This document shows positions 1 through 7,306 of a stretch of DNA of 9,108 nt, one piece after another. The notes beneath the pieces are model-generated. The model was not told the DNA's origin and searched no databases. It worked only from the letters and a program-made list of their open reading frames with translations. The stretch is from Bacteroidia bacterium (GTDB taxonomy: Bacteria > Bacteroidota > Bacteroidia > JAESSM01 > NORP286), in assembly GCA_016764115.1 (NCBI GenBank), contig JAESSM010000217.1, positions 1 to 9,108 on the forward strand, given 5' to 3'. Made by a program: the position numbers and the translations under genes. Every line of letters starts with the position of its first letter. Position 1 is the first letter of the stretch.

Positions 1-198
1 ACAAATCATACTTCAGCTGTATACAGAGCCAAGTTCTCTTTGGATGATAAATATATTCTCACAGCTTCGTTTGATCACACTGCCCGCCTAACCCCATGGC
101 GTGTTGAAGATGTACTGCAAAAAATAAACGTAGACAAAGTACGTGGAGAAGTTTGGGAGCTAGGAGAGAAGGATAAAGAAGTGTACGGAATAGAATAA
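1..198 (+). CDS. WD40-repeat protein, C-terminal end (5' truncated by window edge)
   Basis: Frame 1 is open from the first base to a TAA at 196-198 and gives the last 65 residues of a protein whose start lies outside the window. Residues 3-33 form one clear WD40 unit: a His near the start, then AVYRAKFSLDDKYILTASFD, then HTARL and a closing Trp (LTPW in place of the usual LWD). WD40 units fold as blades of a beta-propeller and mediate protein-protein contacts. The remaining 32 residues are charged, contain VRGEVWEL and end in KEVYGIE; such tails often follow WD40 arrays in bacterial signalling proteins, but that is recollection, not proof. The catalytic or effector part, if there is one, is upstream and unseen. 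The stop lies 3 bp from the stop of the convergent minus-strand gene. Confidence 0.8.
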   Translation, partial: TNHTSAVYRAKFSLDDKYILTASFDHTARLTPWRVEDVLQKINVDKVRGEVWELGEKDKEVYGIE

Positions 199-201
199 AA
201 G

Positions 202-1476
202 CTAAAACAGTTGTTTGGCAATTCCTTTTTTGTAATGCTCACTTTGTATAAGGTTGCCTAAGAAATAATTAGGTAATCTTTTAATATCTATCGTTACATC
301 TACCAGATGATTTTCATAAATAGAAGTTGCAGTTTGTAATACAAATTGCTTACAGCTAACATTTCCGGTTATATTTCCCTTTAAAAAAAGATTTCCGTTT
401 ACATAAACTTGCCCTAAAACAATTGTATTGGGTTTAATCATGAATGATGATTTATTTAAAGAGCTTCCACTTTCAGTAATCACAATACTTCCCATTATTT
501 TGCAATCCGTTTCTATTATGCCAAAAGGCTTATTGAGTGTTTCAACATCATCAATTAAACAAACCGTAGAAGGATAATTCAGCGTGCATTTTTTCGAAAT
601 TTTGATCGAGTCTGTTGCAAATAATTGTAATACCCCTCTAAATCCCTGTTCGACTTCGATAGTTGGGGCATATACTAGAATATCTTCTAATTGAGTCTCA
701 TTTCCTATGAATACTTTCTCATAAGAAATAACAATAATGTTCCCATATATTTTGTTTTGAACAATGGGTATCGCGGCTTCGGAAAAATAGATTACCTGTT
801 CATTATTAAATGAATTGAAAATAGAATCCGGAATAGTTACCCAATTTTGATAATCAATATTTAATTGATCAATATTTTTTGTCAAGAGATCTAAGTTATG
901 ATCAATAATACTTGAATCAAGTTGCGGCAAACTGGATTTACTATCTTTAACAGTACCATGAATGAGCTTATCCCCTTTAAAACTTTTTCCTTCGATGTAA
1001 GCTCTTTTTACTCCTGCTTTTGGAAGAAAACAATCACCAATAATTTGAGTATTACCAGAAAGCGCTAAAGGTTTATTCTTATCCGAAAGATATAGAGCCG
1101 TTTGATTGATGAGTTGCGATTTTTGTCCAATCAGGCCAGCTTTTGTGAATTTTTTCTTTTTGTGAAACGATCTAGAAATCCCAACTTCATATAATCCCCA
1201 AGTTTTCTTTTCAAGGTAAACTGAGTCCTGATTATCACCATAAAGATCAATAACTTTACTTGAATAAAATGTAGAAGTTGTATCCGCTAAAAGAATGTTA
1301 AATCCTGAATTAGCATTAGTAACTAGGCGGTTGTTTATTTCAATATCTGAATATTGGGTGTTCTGAAATAGAGACAATAAAATGAAAAATGTGCAGATGA
1401 TCATCACGATCAAGGCAATGACAATTGCATAGAATAATGCAAAGCCTTTAAGCTTCTTATAGTATCGAAAAAGCAC
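202..1476 (-). CDS. Prepilin-like N-terminus, beta-rich envelope protein of unknown function
   Basis: The 424-residue product starts with a short basic leader (KKLKG at 7-11) followed by one hydrophobic helix at about 12-36 (FALFYAIVIALIVMIICTFF). This resembles a type IV prepilin or PilX-type N-terminus with a cleavable Gly-Phe junction, but the Glu normally at position 5 of the mature pilin is absent. The rest would be periplasmic or extracellular. Residues 240-385 are a run of short beta segments with regularly placed Gly and Asn (for example IVLGQVYVNGNLFLKGNITG), suggesting a beta-helix or bactofilin-like solenoid. The start is GTG at 1476; no other start would keep the short basic leader in front of the helix. 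It is 11 bp after the pyrophosphatase stop, so the two are probably co-transcribed. No known family is recognised with confidence; a minor-pilin-like or other anchored envelope protein is the best description. Confidence 0.75.
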   Translation of the reverse strand: MLFRYYKKLKGFALFYAIVIALIVMIICTFFILLSLFQNTQYSDIEINNRLVTNANSGFNILLADTTSTFYSSKVIDLYGDNQDSVYLEKKTWGLYEVGISRSFHKKKKFTKAGLIGQKSQLINQTALYLSDKNKPLALSGNTQIIGDCFLPKAGVKRAYIEGKSFKGDKLIHGTVKDSKSSLPQLDSSIIDHNLDLLTKNIDQLNIDYQNWVTIPDSIFNSFNNEQVIYFSEAAIPIVQNKIYGNIIVISYEKVFIGNETQLEDILVYAPTIEVEQGFRGVLQLFATDSIKISKKCTLNYPSTVCLIDDVETLNKPFGIIETDCKIMGSIVITESGSSLNKSSFMIKPNTIVLGQVYVNGNLFLKGNITGNVSCKQFVLQTATSIYENHLVDVTIDIKRLPNYFLGNLIQSEHYKKGIAKQLF

Positions 1477-1487
1477 TGATAATAGCC

Positions 1488-2084
1488 CTATTTCTTAATC
1501 ATGAATTTCTTTATTTCACTCATAGCCACTTTTTCATCGCCCCAACTGATCAATTCCATTTTGCCAATTCCTTTGTAGTGTAAAAACCAGGTTTCAATGA
1601 TGTTTTTTACTTGAGGATATTTTTGAGAAAGTTCATCAAACGTTGTAGCCTGAAGAAGCTGGTTGGCTGGATCTGCAGGAATTCCAATAATTTTACTGTC
1701 CAGCTCTCCTCTATCTTTCAATTCGAGAATTGCTATAGGGACTATTTCCACGATAGTTCCCGTAGTAAAACTTTCTGATATTACTAGTATGTCTAATGCG
1801 TCTCCATCTCCTCCAGTTGATTCATCCATTAAAGTAGAAGGGATAAAACCATAGTTCCCGGGATATGGTAGAAAGTCTATTATTCGATCCTTTCCATTTT
1901 TCTGATCGCAAGGGAAGGTATTGGTATTCTCATCAAACTCTATTTTGTGATTGGTGCCAGCAGGAATTTCAATAACAGCATTTACAAAGTTATTAGTTGA
2001 AAAAGTAGCCACTTCCTTGTACTTAATATTGCCAGACGAAGTGAACAGTATTAATGTAATGAATAGGTAGAGTATCCTTGACAT
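1488..2084 (-). CDS. ppa: Family I inorganic pyrophosphatase with N-terminal export/anchor segment
   Basis: It hydrolyses pyrophosphate to two phosphates using divalent metal. The 198-residue product carries the family I core from about residue 34. Residues aligning by eye with the E. coli active site are E39, K47 and E49, R67, Y74 and Y78, the metal-binding triad D93/D95/D98, D124/D129/K131, and Y170-K171, so the enzyme looks catalytically intact. The signature reads DGDALD rather than DGDPLD or DGDPVD (Pro to Ala). Unlike the usual cytosolic enzyme of about 175 residues, it has a 20-residue hydrophobic N-terminus (ILYLFITLILFTSSG) without a lipobox Cys, read as a signal peptide or membrane anchor. 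The only other Met near the front (M86) is inside the core, so the hydrophobic start cannot be trimmed away. It is the middle gene of the minus-strand cluster. Whether it is released or stays anchored is unknown. Confidence 0.93.
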   Translation of the reverse strand: MSRILYLFITLILFTSSGNIKYKEVATFSTNNFVNAVIEIPAGTNHKIEFDENTNTFPCDQKNGKDRIIDFLPYPGNYGFIPSTLMDESTGGDGDALDILVISESFTTGTIVEIVPIAILELKDRGELDSKIIGIPADPANQLLQATTFDELSQKYPQVKNIIETWFLHYKGIGKMELISWGDEKVAMSEIKKFMIKK

Positions 2085-2167
2085 TTTCTTATTTGTTAAG
2101 ATGAATTTAATTTTGAGTTTTTTTTACAGCCAATTGAATGAAGATGAAAGTAGTTACAAATGCCAAT

Positions 2168-3607
2168 TTAGACAGCAATAGCCCTTTTATGTTCCAATTC
2201 TCCTATTTTTTCTAACAGCCAATTAATATCTGCAATGTCTTTAACATTTTTAATCTCACTTTTCATTCTAGCAAGTTTGGCCTGGTCATCAGGTAGTAAC
2301 TTTGTGAGTTTCTTGAGGTAATTGATAAAATTCAAATAATTTCTTCTGTGGTTGTCTGAAATTAATTTATTTCTTCTTAAAAAAATCCTTGAGCTGTCAA
2401 TAAGGGAGTAAAGCGCTGTAATTTCATCAGCTTCATAGTAGGTTTTTAATAGTGTTGCTCTGGAATCCAGTCCGTAAAACACATCTTTATATTCTACTTT
2501 TTGCAATAGCTTAATTACATGACTAAAATTCTTGTTGTGAAAGTGAAGTTTAGCCATATTATAGATATATGCATTGTCACGATACTCTGTTGCGATTTTG
2601 CCTTTATAACTTTTAATAAAATCCTCAACCCAGGTATTTTCGTTTAGCCTTAATCCTATCGCGACTATATTTTTATAATCCCAGGGGGATAAAATTTCTT
2701 GTGTGAAAATTACTTTTGTATCTAAAACTATTTGGTACAGTTCGAATAGTTCATTTAAAAATTTCGGTACACCAGTGTTTACTTTTTTAATACAGTAATT
2801 TTGTGCAAATCCATACATGACACGCGCTTCATCATGATCAAATTTCGAAGCGTGCAGAGTTAAAAGATTCTTTAAATCAAAATAATATGCTTCATTTCTG
2901 CTATCGGTTAAAGTTATTAGGATATTAAAGTAGATCATAATGGCAGGAATATGATCGTAGTTATTTGATTTTACATGTTGAACAATTTCATCAATAAAAA
3001 GTATGTCATAGTCAAGAGCAACTACATTTTTGTAATTCAATATTTCGCAGTAGTATTTGAGCTTATTGATCAAATAAAAAGCATCCAGATTATCGATTGT
3101 CTTTTTGATATTTACTTCATTGGAGCGTTCTAATCGTTTTTCTAAGTGATTGTTATATTCTCTTTCTATTTGGTATTGTTTGAAATAGAAATATGCATTT
3201 CTGATCTTAGCTTGAGCTTGTGATTTTTGAGCAATTTTCATAGAATTGTCAAAATACTTATTTAGTTTCCTGTCATTTAATGACATTAACAAGTTGTTTT
3301 GTTTGTTAATTGGGTTATCCATGTATATATCAAGGGCTAAATAATCCCTTACTAACTTTAGTAATTCTGAGCACAGTCCTGTAAAGAATTGAATATTATA
3401 TTTAGTATTTGGGTAAATTTGAGACCACACAAATTCCTTAGAAATAGCCGTTTTTTCTTGAGGGTAATACGACTGCTCAATTACCTTGTATAAATTTATT
3501 AAGATGCTATTTTCGTTGTATAAAGGGGATCGGATAAACTTTAGAAATCTTTTGTGGTCTTTGGCGGAGAAAGTGTCAAAAAACTCAATCAATTTAGTGC
3601 TTTTCAT
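2168..3607 (-). CDS. Uncharacterised helical protein, TPR-like
   Basis: The 479-residue product has no signal peptide or membrane segment and should be cytoplasmic. It looks almost entirely alpha-helical and is rich in Lys, Asn, Tyr, Leu and Ile, with helix pairs reminiscent of TPR or other alpha-solenoid scaffolds. The N-terminus (FFDTFSAKDHKRFLKFIRSP, then LYN) follows a pattern I recall from a widespread but uncharacterised Bacteroidota protein family: F-S-x-K-[DE]-x-[KR]-x-F-x-x-F-[ILV]-x-S-P-x-[YF]-N. Residues 131-165 are a charged, possibly coiled-coil stretch. The start ATG at 3605-3607 is the first in frame after the divergent spacer. It is the promoter-proximal gene of the minus-strand cluster, separated from ppa by 83 bp. 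No catalytic motif is visible; a scaffold or regulatory role is only a guess. Confidence 0.85.
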   Translation of the reverse strand: MKSTKLIEFFDTFSAKDHKRFLKFIRSPLYNENSILINLYKVIEQSYYPQEKTAISKEFVWSQIYPNTKYNIQFFTGLCSELLKLVRDYLALDIYMDNPINKQNNLLMSLNDRKLNKYFDNSMKIAQKSQAQAKIRNAYFYFKQYQIEREYNNHLEKRLERSNEVNIKKTIDNLDAFYLINKLKYYCEILNYKNVVALDYDILFIDEIVQHVKSNNYDHIPAIMIYFNILITLTDSRNEAYYFDLKNLLTLHASKFDHDEARVMYGFAQNYCIKKVNTGVPKFLNELFELYQIVLDTKVIFTQEILSPWDYKNIVAIGLRLNENTWVEDFIKSYKGKIATEYRDNAYIYNMAKLHFHNKNFSHVIKLLQKVEYKDVFYGLDSRATLLKTYYEADEITALYSLIDSSRIFLRRNKLISDNHRRNYLNFINYLKKLTKLLPDDQAKLARMKSEIKNVKDIADINWLLEKIGELEHKRAIAV

Positions 3608-3749
3608 ATTGCTTTAAGTATTTTTACCGGCTGAAGAATATATGATATTCCCTATAATATGTAAATAATGTTCATTTATTCTCTTTGAAATATAAATTAA
3701 ACGTACTGTAAATCAGGAGTTTAATTCATCAGGATGCCGAAATAACTGA

Positions 3750-3757
3750 CAAATATA
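3750..3757 (-). promoter_or_regulatory. Candidate Bacteroidota -7 box for the minus-strand cluster
   Basis: On the minus strand the bases read TATATTTG, an exact match to the Bacteroidota -7 consensus TAnnTTTG, about 140 nt upstream of the ATG at 3607. No convincing -33 TTG was found at the usual 17-23 nt spacing, and the motif is easily met by chance in AT-rich DNA, so this is tentative. No equivalent exact box was found on the plus strand of this 264-bp spacer for the gene starting at 3872; the nearest is TCTCTTTG around 3680. Confidence 0.3.
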
Positions 3758-3871
3758 CTGTCAATAGTTCATATAATGGCTTAAAATTGTACTTGATTTT
3801 AATAATTAAATGTAATTACTTAGTAGAATGGGGATTAAGTGTCAAATTAATAAAGGATAATAACTAGCAAA

Positions 3872-6331
3872 ATGAAAAAAATTAGCCTACTAGTTTTAAC
3901 GGTCTTACTTGGTTTGCAAGTGCATAGCCAGGTATTTACAAAAGACACCACAGCAATTATTGCCAATGATGGATTATGGACCTTTGGCGGAGCTTGGGGT
4001 GATTATGACAACGATGGATATTTAGATCTTTTTATCTCCAACATCTATTCAGATAATATACTGTACCATAATAATGGGGATGGCACATTTACAATAGCTG
4101 ATACCTCAATAATTGAACATGCCGGTACTTATACAAGGTGTGGAGTTTGGGGAGATTACGATAATGATGGAAATCTTGACCTTTTTGTAGCGTGTGGTGG
4201 TGGTAACGCAAGTGTTAATAATCTTTTATATAATAATAATGGAGATGGCACTTTTACCAGAATAGATACAGGGAATATTGTGAATGATGCAGGATATTCT
4301 AGTGGTGCTACTTGGGGGGACTATAACAATGATGGATATCTTGATGTATTTGTAACTAATGGCAACACAACTTCTAATTTTTTATATGAAAACAATGGAG
4401 ATGGAACTTTTACGAAAATAACAACTGGAGATGTAGTGGCAGATGCTGCAACTTCCGCAACTTGTACTTGGGTTGATTATGACAGAGATGGACAGCTTGA
4501 TCTATATGTTGCCAACTGGGATGTCAATTATTTATACAATAATAATGGGGATGGAACTTTTACAAGAGATACTTCAGCAGGTGACATTATTACTGACAAC
4601 CAAAGTTCAACTGGAAGTAGCTGGGGAGATTATAACAATGATGGTTATCCTGATCTTTATGTTGCAAATTTCAATTATGAAAACAACAATCTTTACCAAA
4701 ACAATGGGGATGGAACTTTTACAAGAGATACTTCAGCAGGTGAAATTATAAACGATGGGAAACGATCGACAGGAAGTAGTTGGGGTGATTATGATAATGA
4801 TGGAGATTTGGACATGATGTTATCAAATTGGGGCTCAACCAATCATTTCTATACGAACAATGGAGATGGCACATTTACCAAAGATACTGTTGTAGCAATG
4901 GCTTTAGATCAAAGTGCATCTCATGCGGCAGTTTGGGGTGATTATGACTTAGATGGAGATGTAGACCTGTTTGTTGCAAATGGAAGTAACTATAACAACT
5001 TCTTTTATACAAATGACGGAAACCTAAACGGCTGGATAAATTTAAAATTAGTAGGTACTGTTTCTAATGCTTCTGCTATAGGGGCGAAAGTTTCCATTTT
5101 AGCTACGATTAATGCTACACCTAGATGGCAGTATCATGATGTTATGGTCGAGACAGGTTATGATGGACAAAATAGCTTGAATGTTGAGTTTGGATTAGGT
5201 AATGCGACCGTTATTGATTCAATTAGAATTGAATGGCCATCCGGAATTGTTTGGGACACTTCCAATGTGAATGCCAAACAGTTTCTGACAATTAATGAAC
5301 GTCAAACTTGTGATGATCTGTGTGTTTGGCCAGGCGATGCCAATGCTGACGGGATTGCTAATGTTTGGGATTTGTTACCAATATCTGTTGCTTTTGGGGA
5401 TACTGGTGCTGCAAGAGTTAACGCGAGTATAGATTGGAAAGGACAATTTGCAGATGACTGGACCAATACTTTGTTAGAATGGAATATTAATAATAAATAT
5501 GTTGATTGTAATGGTGACGGAGAAATTGAAATAACCGATGTCTCAGCAGTTGTGCAAAACTATGGTTTAATCCATTCCAAATCTTCCTCGTCTGATTCGT
5601 ATAGTGCATTAAATCCGGATATGTATTTTGAGATACGTTCGGGGGATATAGTGCCGGGATCTCTTGTAGAAGTTGGAATTATGGTTGGTAGAGATACTGT
5701 GGAAGCCTTGAGGTTATTTAGTTATGCCTTTTGCATCAATTATGATCCACAATATATTGATAGCGGCAGTGTAAATATTAATTTCTCCAATTCGTTCATT
5801 TTCAGGGATACCAATAGTTTTACATTGGTGCAAGATTTTTATACTAATGGTAGGGTAGAAGCAGGATTAGGAAATAAAAACCAAATAAACTCCGCTGGAA
5901 GCGGGGAAATTGGTACAATGACATTCTTTGTGACCGATAATGTGAATGGTATTATGGATAGTATTAGATGGTTACCTATAGAATTTTGCAATGTGCAACT
6001 AATAGATAGCGTTGGTCAGGAATTGACTGTAAATACTTTTAAAGATAGCGTTGTAATTGAGGTAGTTGGAATTGGTGACCAAACATTACCCTCAAGCAAA
6101 ATTAAAATCTATCCCAATCCGGCAACTCACAATTTGAATGTAGCCTTTGGAAACTTACAAGTTGAAGAAATTCGATTAATTAACGCTATTGGTCAGGTTG
6201 TGTATTCTGAAAAAATAAGTAAACCAACAATTCATAATTTTGATATTGTCGAATTTAATAATGGTATTTACTTTTTAGAACTTCTCTCTCAACAGGGAAT
6301 TGTCAGAAAAGCAGTTATTTTAAATCAATGA
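3872..6331 (+). CDS. Secreted VCBS/FG-GAP and ASPIC/UnbV protein with dockerin- and cohesin-like domains and T9SS sorting tail
   Basis: The 819-residue product starts with a signal peptide (LLVLTVLLGLQVHSQ, cut near residue 20). Seven VCBS units follow, each with the calcium-loop core W-G-D-Y-D-N-D-G-x-L-D-L-F starting at residues 42, 93, 148, 200, 251, 304 and 355, and six with NNGDGTFT; this fits a seven-bladed integrin-alpha-like propeller. Residues 388-475 match ASPIC/UnbV (for example DSIRIEWPSG). Residues 480-568 hold two dockerin-like calcium loops (D489-N491-D493-G-D500 and D545-N547-D549-G-D556). Residues 580-732 form a cohesin-like beta domain. The final 75 or so (from IKIYPNPATHNLNV) are a type A T9SS C-terminal sorting domain, so the protein should cross the outer membrane and be surface-attached or released. 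Binding or adhesion is likely; no catalytic domain was recognised and the ligand is unknown. No Shine-Dalgarno precedes the ATG, as is usual in this phylum. Confidence 0.93.
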   Translation: MKKISLLVLTVLLGLQVHSQVFTKDTTAIIANDGLWTFGGAWGDYDNDGYLDLFISNIYSDNILYHNNGDGTFTIADTSIIEHAGTYTRCGVWGDYDNDGNLDLFVACGGGNASVNNLLYNNNGDGTFTRIDTGNIVNDAGYSSGATWGDYNNDGYLDVFVTNGNTTSNFLYENNGDGTFTKITTGDVVADAATSATCTWVDYDRDGQLDLYVANWDVNYLYNNNGDGTFTRDTSAGDIITDNQSSTGSSWGDYNNDGYPDLYVANFNYENNNLYQNNGDGTFTRDTSAGEIINDGKRSTGSSWGDYDNDGDLDMMLSNWGSTNHFYTNNGDGTFTKDTVVAMALDQSASHAAVWGDYDLDGDVDLFVANGSNYNNFFYTNDGNLNGWINLKLVGTVSNASAIGAKVSILATINATPRWQYHDVMVETGYDGQNSLNVEFGLGNATVIDSIRIEWPSGIVWDTSNVNAKQFLTINERQTCDDLCVWPGDANADGIANVWDLLPISVAFGDTGAARVNASIDWKGQFADDWTNTLLEWNINNKYVDCNGDGEIEITDVSAVVQNYGLIHSKSSSSDSYSALNPDMYFEIRSGDIVPGSLVEVGIMVGRDTVEALRLFSYAFCINYDPQYIDSGSVNINFSNSFIFRDTNSFTLVQDFYTNGRVEAGLGNKNQINSAGSGEIGTMTFFVTDNVNGIMDSIRWLPIEFCNVQLIDSVGQELTVNTFKDSVVIEVVGIGDQTLPSSKIKIYPNPATHNLNVAFGNLQVEEIRLINAIGQVVYSEKISKPTIHNFDIVEFNNGIYFLELLSQQGIVRKAVILNQ
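3995..5020 (+). repeat. Seven tandem VCBS/FG-GAP units encoded in the propeller region
   Basis: The W-x-D-Y cores recur every 51-55 codons (residues 42, 93, 148, 200, 251, 304, 355). The fourth is divergent (WVDYDRDGQLDLY), and the last lacks NNGDGTFT, reading YTNDGNLNGW instead. Regular spacing and a count of seven favour a closed propeller. The repeats are also visible at DNA level as recurrent GGAGATGG/GGGGATGG-ACTTTTAC strings. Confidence 0.85.
4544..4743 (+). repeat. Exact 41-bp direct repeat between propeller units 4 and 5
   Basis: Positions 4544-4584 and 4703-4743 are identical over 41 bases, 159 bp (53 codons) apart, and encode NGDGTFTRDTSAG with flanking bases. Other unit pairs in this gene differ at many synonymous sites, so this pair points to recent unit duplication or gene conversion within the array. 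Confidence 0.85.
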
Positions 6332-6340
6332 TAACTAGCT

Positions 6341-7003
6341 TTATTTTCTTTTCTTTTCCTCTATCAGTAGTTGGAGTTTTTTACCTTTCTTAGAGTATAC
6401 TGTTCCGGTTATTTTGGTCTTCTTTTTGTATATGTGAAGTGTTTTCAGGTAAAAATCATTAGGGCCTCCAAACCATGGAAAATCAAAATAAATGGCTTTA
6501 GGAGTTTTTTTCGATATGTATATTCGCACATATTTTTTCTTATCCGTAATGTATATAAGTGCATCGGTATGGAATTCCATTTCAGTTGATTTACCTATGT
6601 CAATTTCTACCTTTCCTTTTCTTACTATTTTTATTCTCCACCTGCGTTTCTTTTTATAAAACTTCCATGTGATAGATATAATGTTCCCTTTTATGATTTG
6701 CTGAATAAAATTCAATAGGAACCTGATAGCTCGGGCTGCACTTTTCTTGTTATCAGAAGTTATTTTTTTATCTGTCGTTTCTTTTATTTCCTTTTTTAGT
6801 TTAAGAAGGAGCTTCTTCAATTCACCCAACTCTTTCTTGTCTTTCTTATCAATTTTACCATCATGGCAAATCTTCTTTGTAAAATGACCGCTTACAGCTT
6901 TTATGGCTGTCTTGATTTTGCTTGCATCTTTTAGAGTTTTCGGAAACATTCCTTCAAGCATTTCTGTAAAGGCATTTTTTGAATCGGTTCTTGTATTTCC
7001 CAT
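6341..7003 (-). CDS. Lysine-rich protein of unknown function
   Basis: The 220-residue product is not recognised. By my count it has 50 lysines (about 23%), giving a strongly basic protein. There is no signal peptide or membrane segment, so it is probably cytoplasmic. The N-terminal half (1-110) looks helical, with a highly charged amphipathic stretch at 52-80 that could be a coiled coil, preceded by DGKIDKKDKKEL (48-59), which loosely recalls half an EF-hand but lacks the first ligands. The C-terminal half (111-220) alternates hydrophobic and basic residues (KIVRKGKVEIDIGKS, KKKYVRIYISKK), suggesting a beta-sheet domain, and ends in EEKKRK. Such charge could suit binding to nucleic acid or another polyanion, but no nucleic-acid-binding family is seen. 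The ATG at 7003 follows an AT-rich leader. Its stop is 9 bp from the convergent VCBS gene's stop. Confidence 0.75.
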   Translation of the reverse strand: MGNTRTDSKNAFTEMLEGMFPKTLKDASKIKTAIKAVSGHFTKKICHDGKIDKKDKKELGELKKLLLKLKKEIKETTDKKITSDNKKSAARAIRFLLNFIQQIIKGNIISITWKFYKKKRRWRIKIVRKGKVEIDIGKSTEMEFHTDALIYITDKKKYVRIYISKKTPKAIYFDFPWFGGPNDFYLKTLHIYKKKTKITGTVYSKKGKKLQLLIEEKKRK

Positions 7004-7180
7004 AGTATTTTAATTTAATTTTTTAAACTCGCTCCATTGTCTCATTTGGAACCAGCCCATCATCAAATAACTTCTATATTTTCATTTTTATGTCCTATAG
7101 TATCTTCCTCATATTTAGGGAGATAAGTTATTTTCTTTGGATCATATTACTTAAAAGTAACATATAAGCCATCAATAATG

Positions 7181-7214
7181 TTGTTTTTCTGACCATTTAA
7201 AGGTAATACTTTTG
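7181..7214 (+). promoter_or_regulatory. Candidate Bacteroidota promoter for the small repeat protein gene
   Basis: TACTTTTG at 7207-7214 matches the -7 consensus TAnnTTTG, and a TTG at 7181-7183 lies 23 nt upstream, at the far end of the accepted spacing for the -33 element. Transcription would start near 7220, leaving a leader of about 130 nt before the chosen start at 7354. Chance matches are possible in AT-rich DNA. Confidence 0.45.
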
Positions 7215-7264
7215 CTTTTAATTAATACAAAAGAATATTGTTCAATATAAATAAGAAAAAAGTA

Positions 7265-7306
7265 ATGAAACGAGCCATTATAAAACTTTGCCGCGCAGGA
7301 AGATGA
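7265..7306 (+). CDS. Possible 13-codon upstream ORF (leader peptide)
   Basis: An ATG at 7265 opens a frame encoding MKRAIIKLCRAGR and ending with TGA at 7304-7306. The TGA overlaps an ATG at 7303 (ATGA) that is in frame with the downstream repeat protein, an arrangement typical of translational coupling. It lies downstream of the candidate promoter. There is no independent evidence of translation, and a frame this short can occur by chance. Confidence 0.2.
   Translation: MKRAIIKLCRAGR

Larger units (their letters stand above)
202..3607 (-). other. Probable three-gene minus-strand operon
   Basis: Three genes run in the same direction: the helical protein, the exported pyrophosphatase and the prepilin-like protein. 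The gaps are 83 bp and 11 bp. No TAnnTTTG promoter box was found on the minus strand in either gap and no hairpin terminator was seen in them, which favours a single transcript starting in the divergent spacer upstream of 3607. The 83-bp gap is long enough that a second promoter before ppa cannot be ruled out. Confidence 0.5.

Noticed and set aside
1663..1854. 63-codon plus-strand frame
   Set aside because: It lies wholly antisense within the pyrophosphatase gene, whose active-site residues prove the minus-strand reading.
4443..4751. 102-codon plus-strand frame in a second reading frame
   Set aside because: It is an out-of-frame shadow of the VCBS repeats; its own internal repetition (MGMELLQEILQQV twice) simply mirrors the duplicated DNA.
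5330..5550. Cellulosome component, suggested by dockerin and cohesin-like domains
   Set aside because: No glycoside hydrolase or carbohydrate-binding domain is present and the protein ends in a T9SS tail; these calcium loops are common in Bacteroidota surface proteins.
6371..6589. 72-codon plus-strand frame
   Set aside because: It is antisense to the lysine-rich gene, has a composition typical of complementary poly-Lys codons (Phe and Tyr rich), and has no start context.
6825..6865. EF-hand in the lysine-rich protein (DGKIDKKDKKEL)
   Set aside because: The ligands at loop positions 1 and 3 are missing (Lys and Cys there) and the final Glu is replaced, so calcium binding is not supported.
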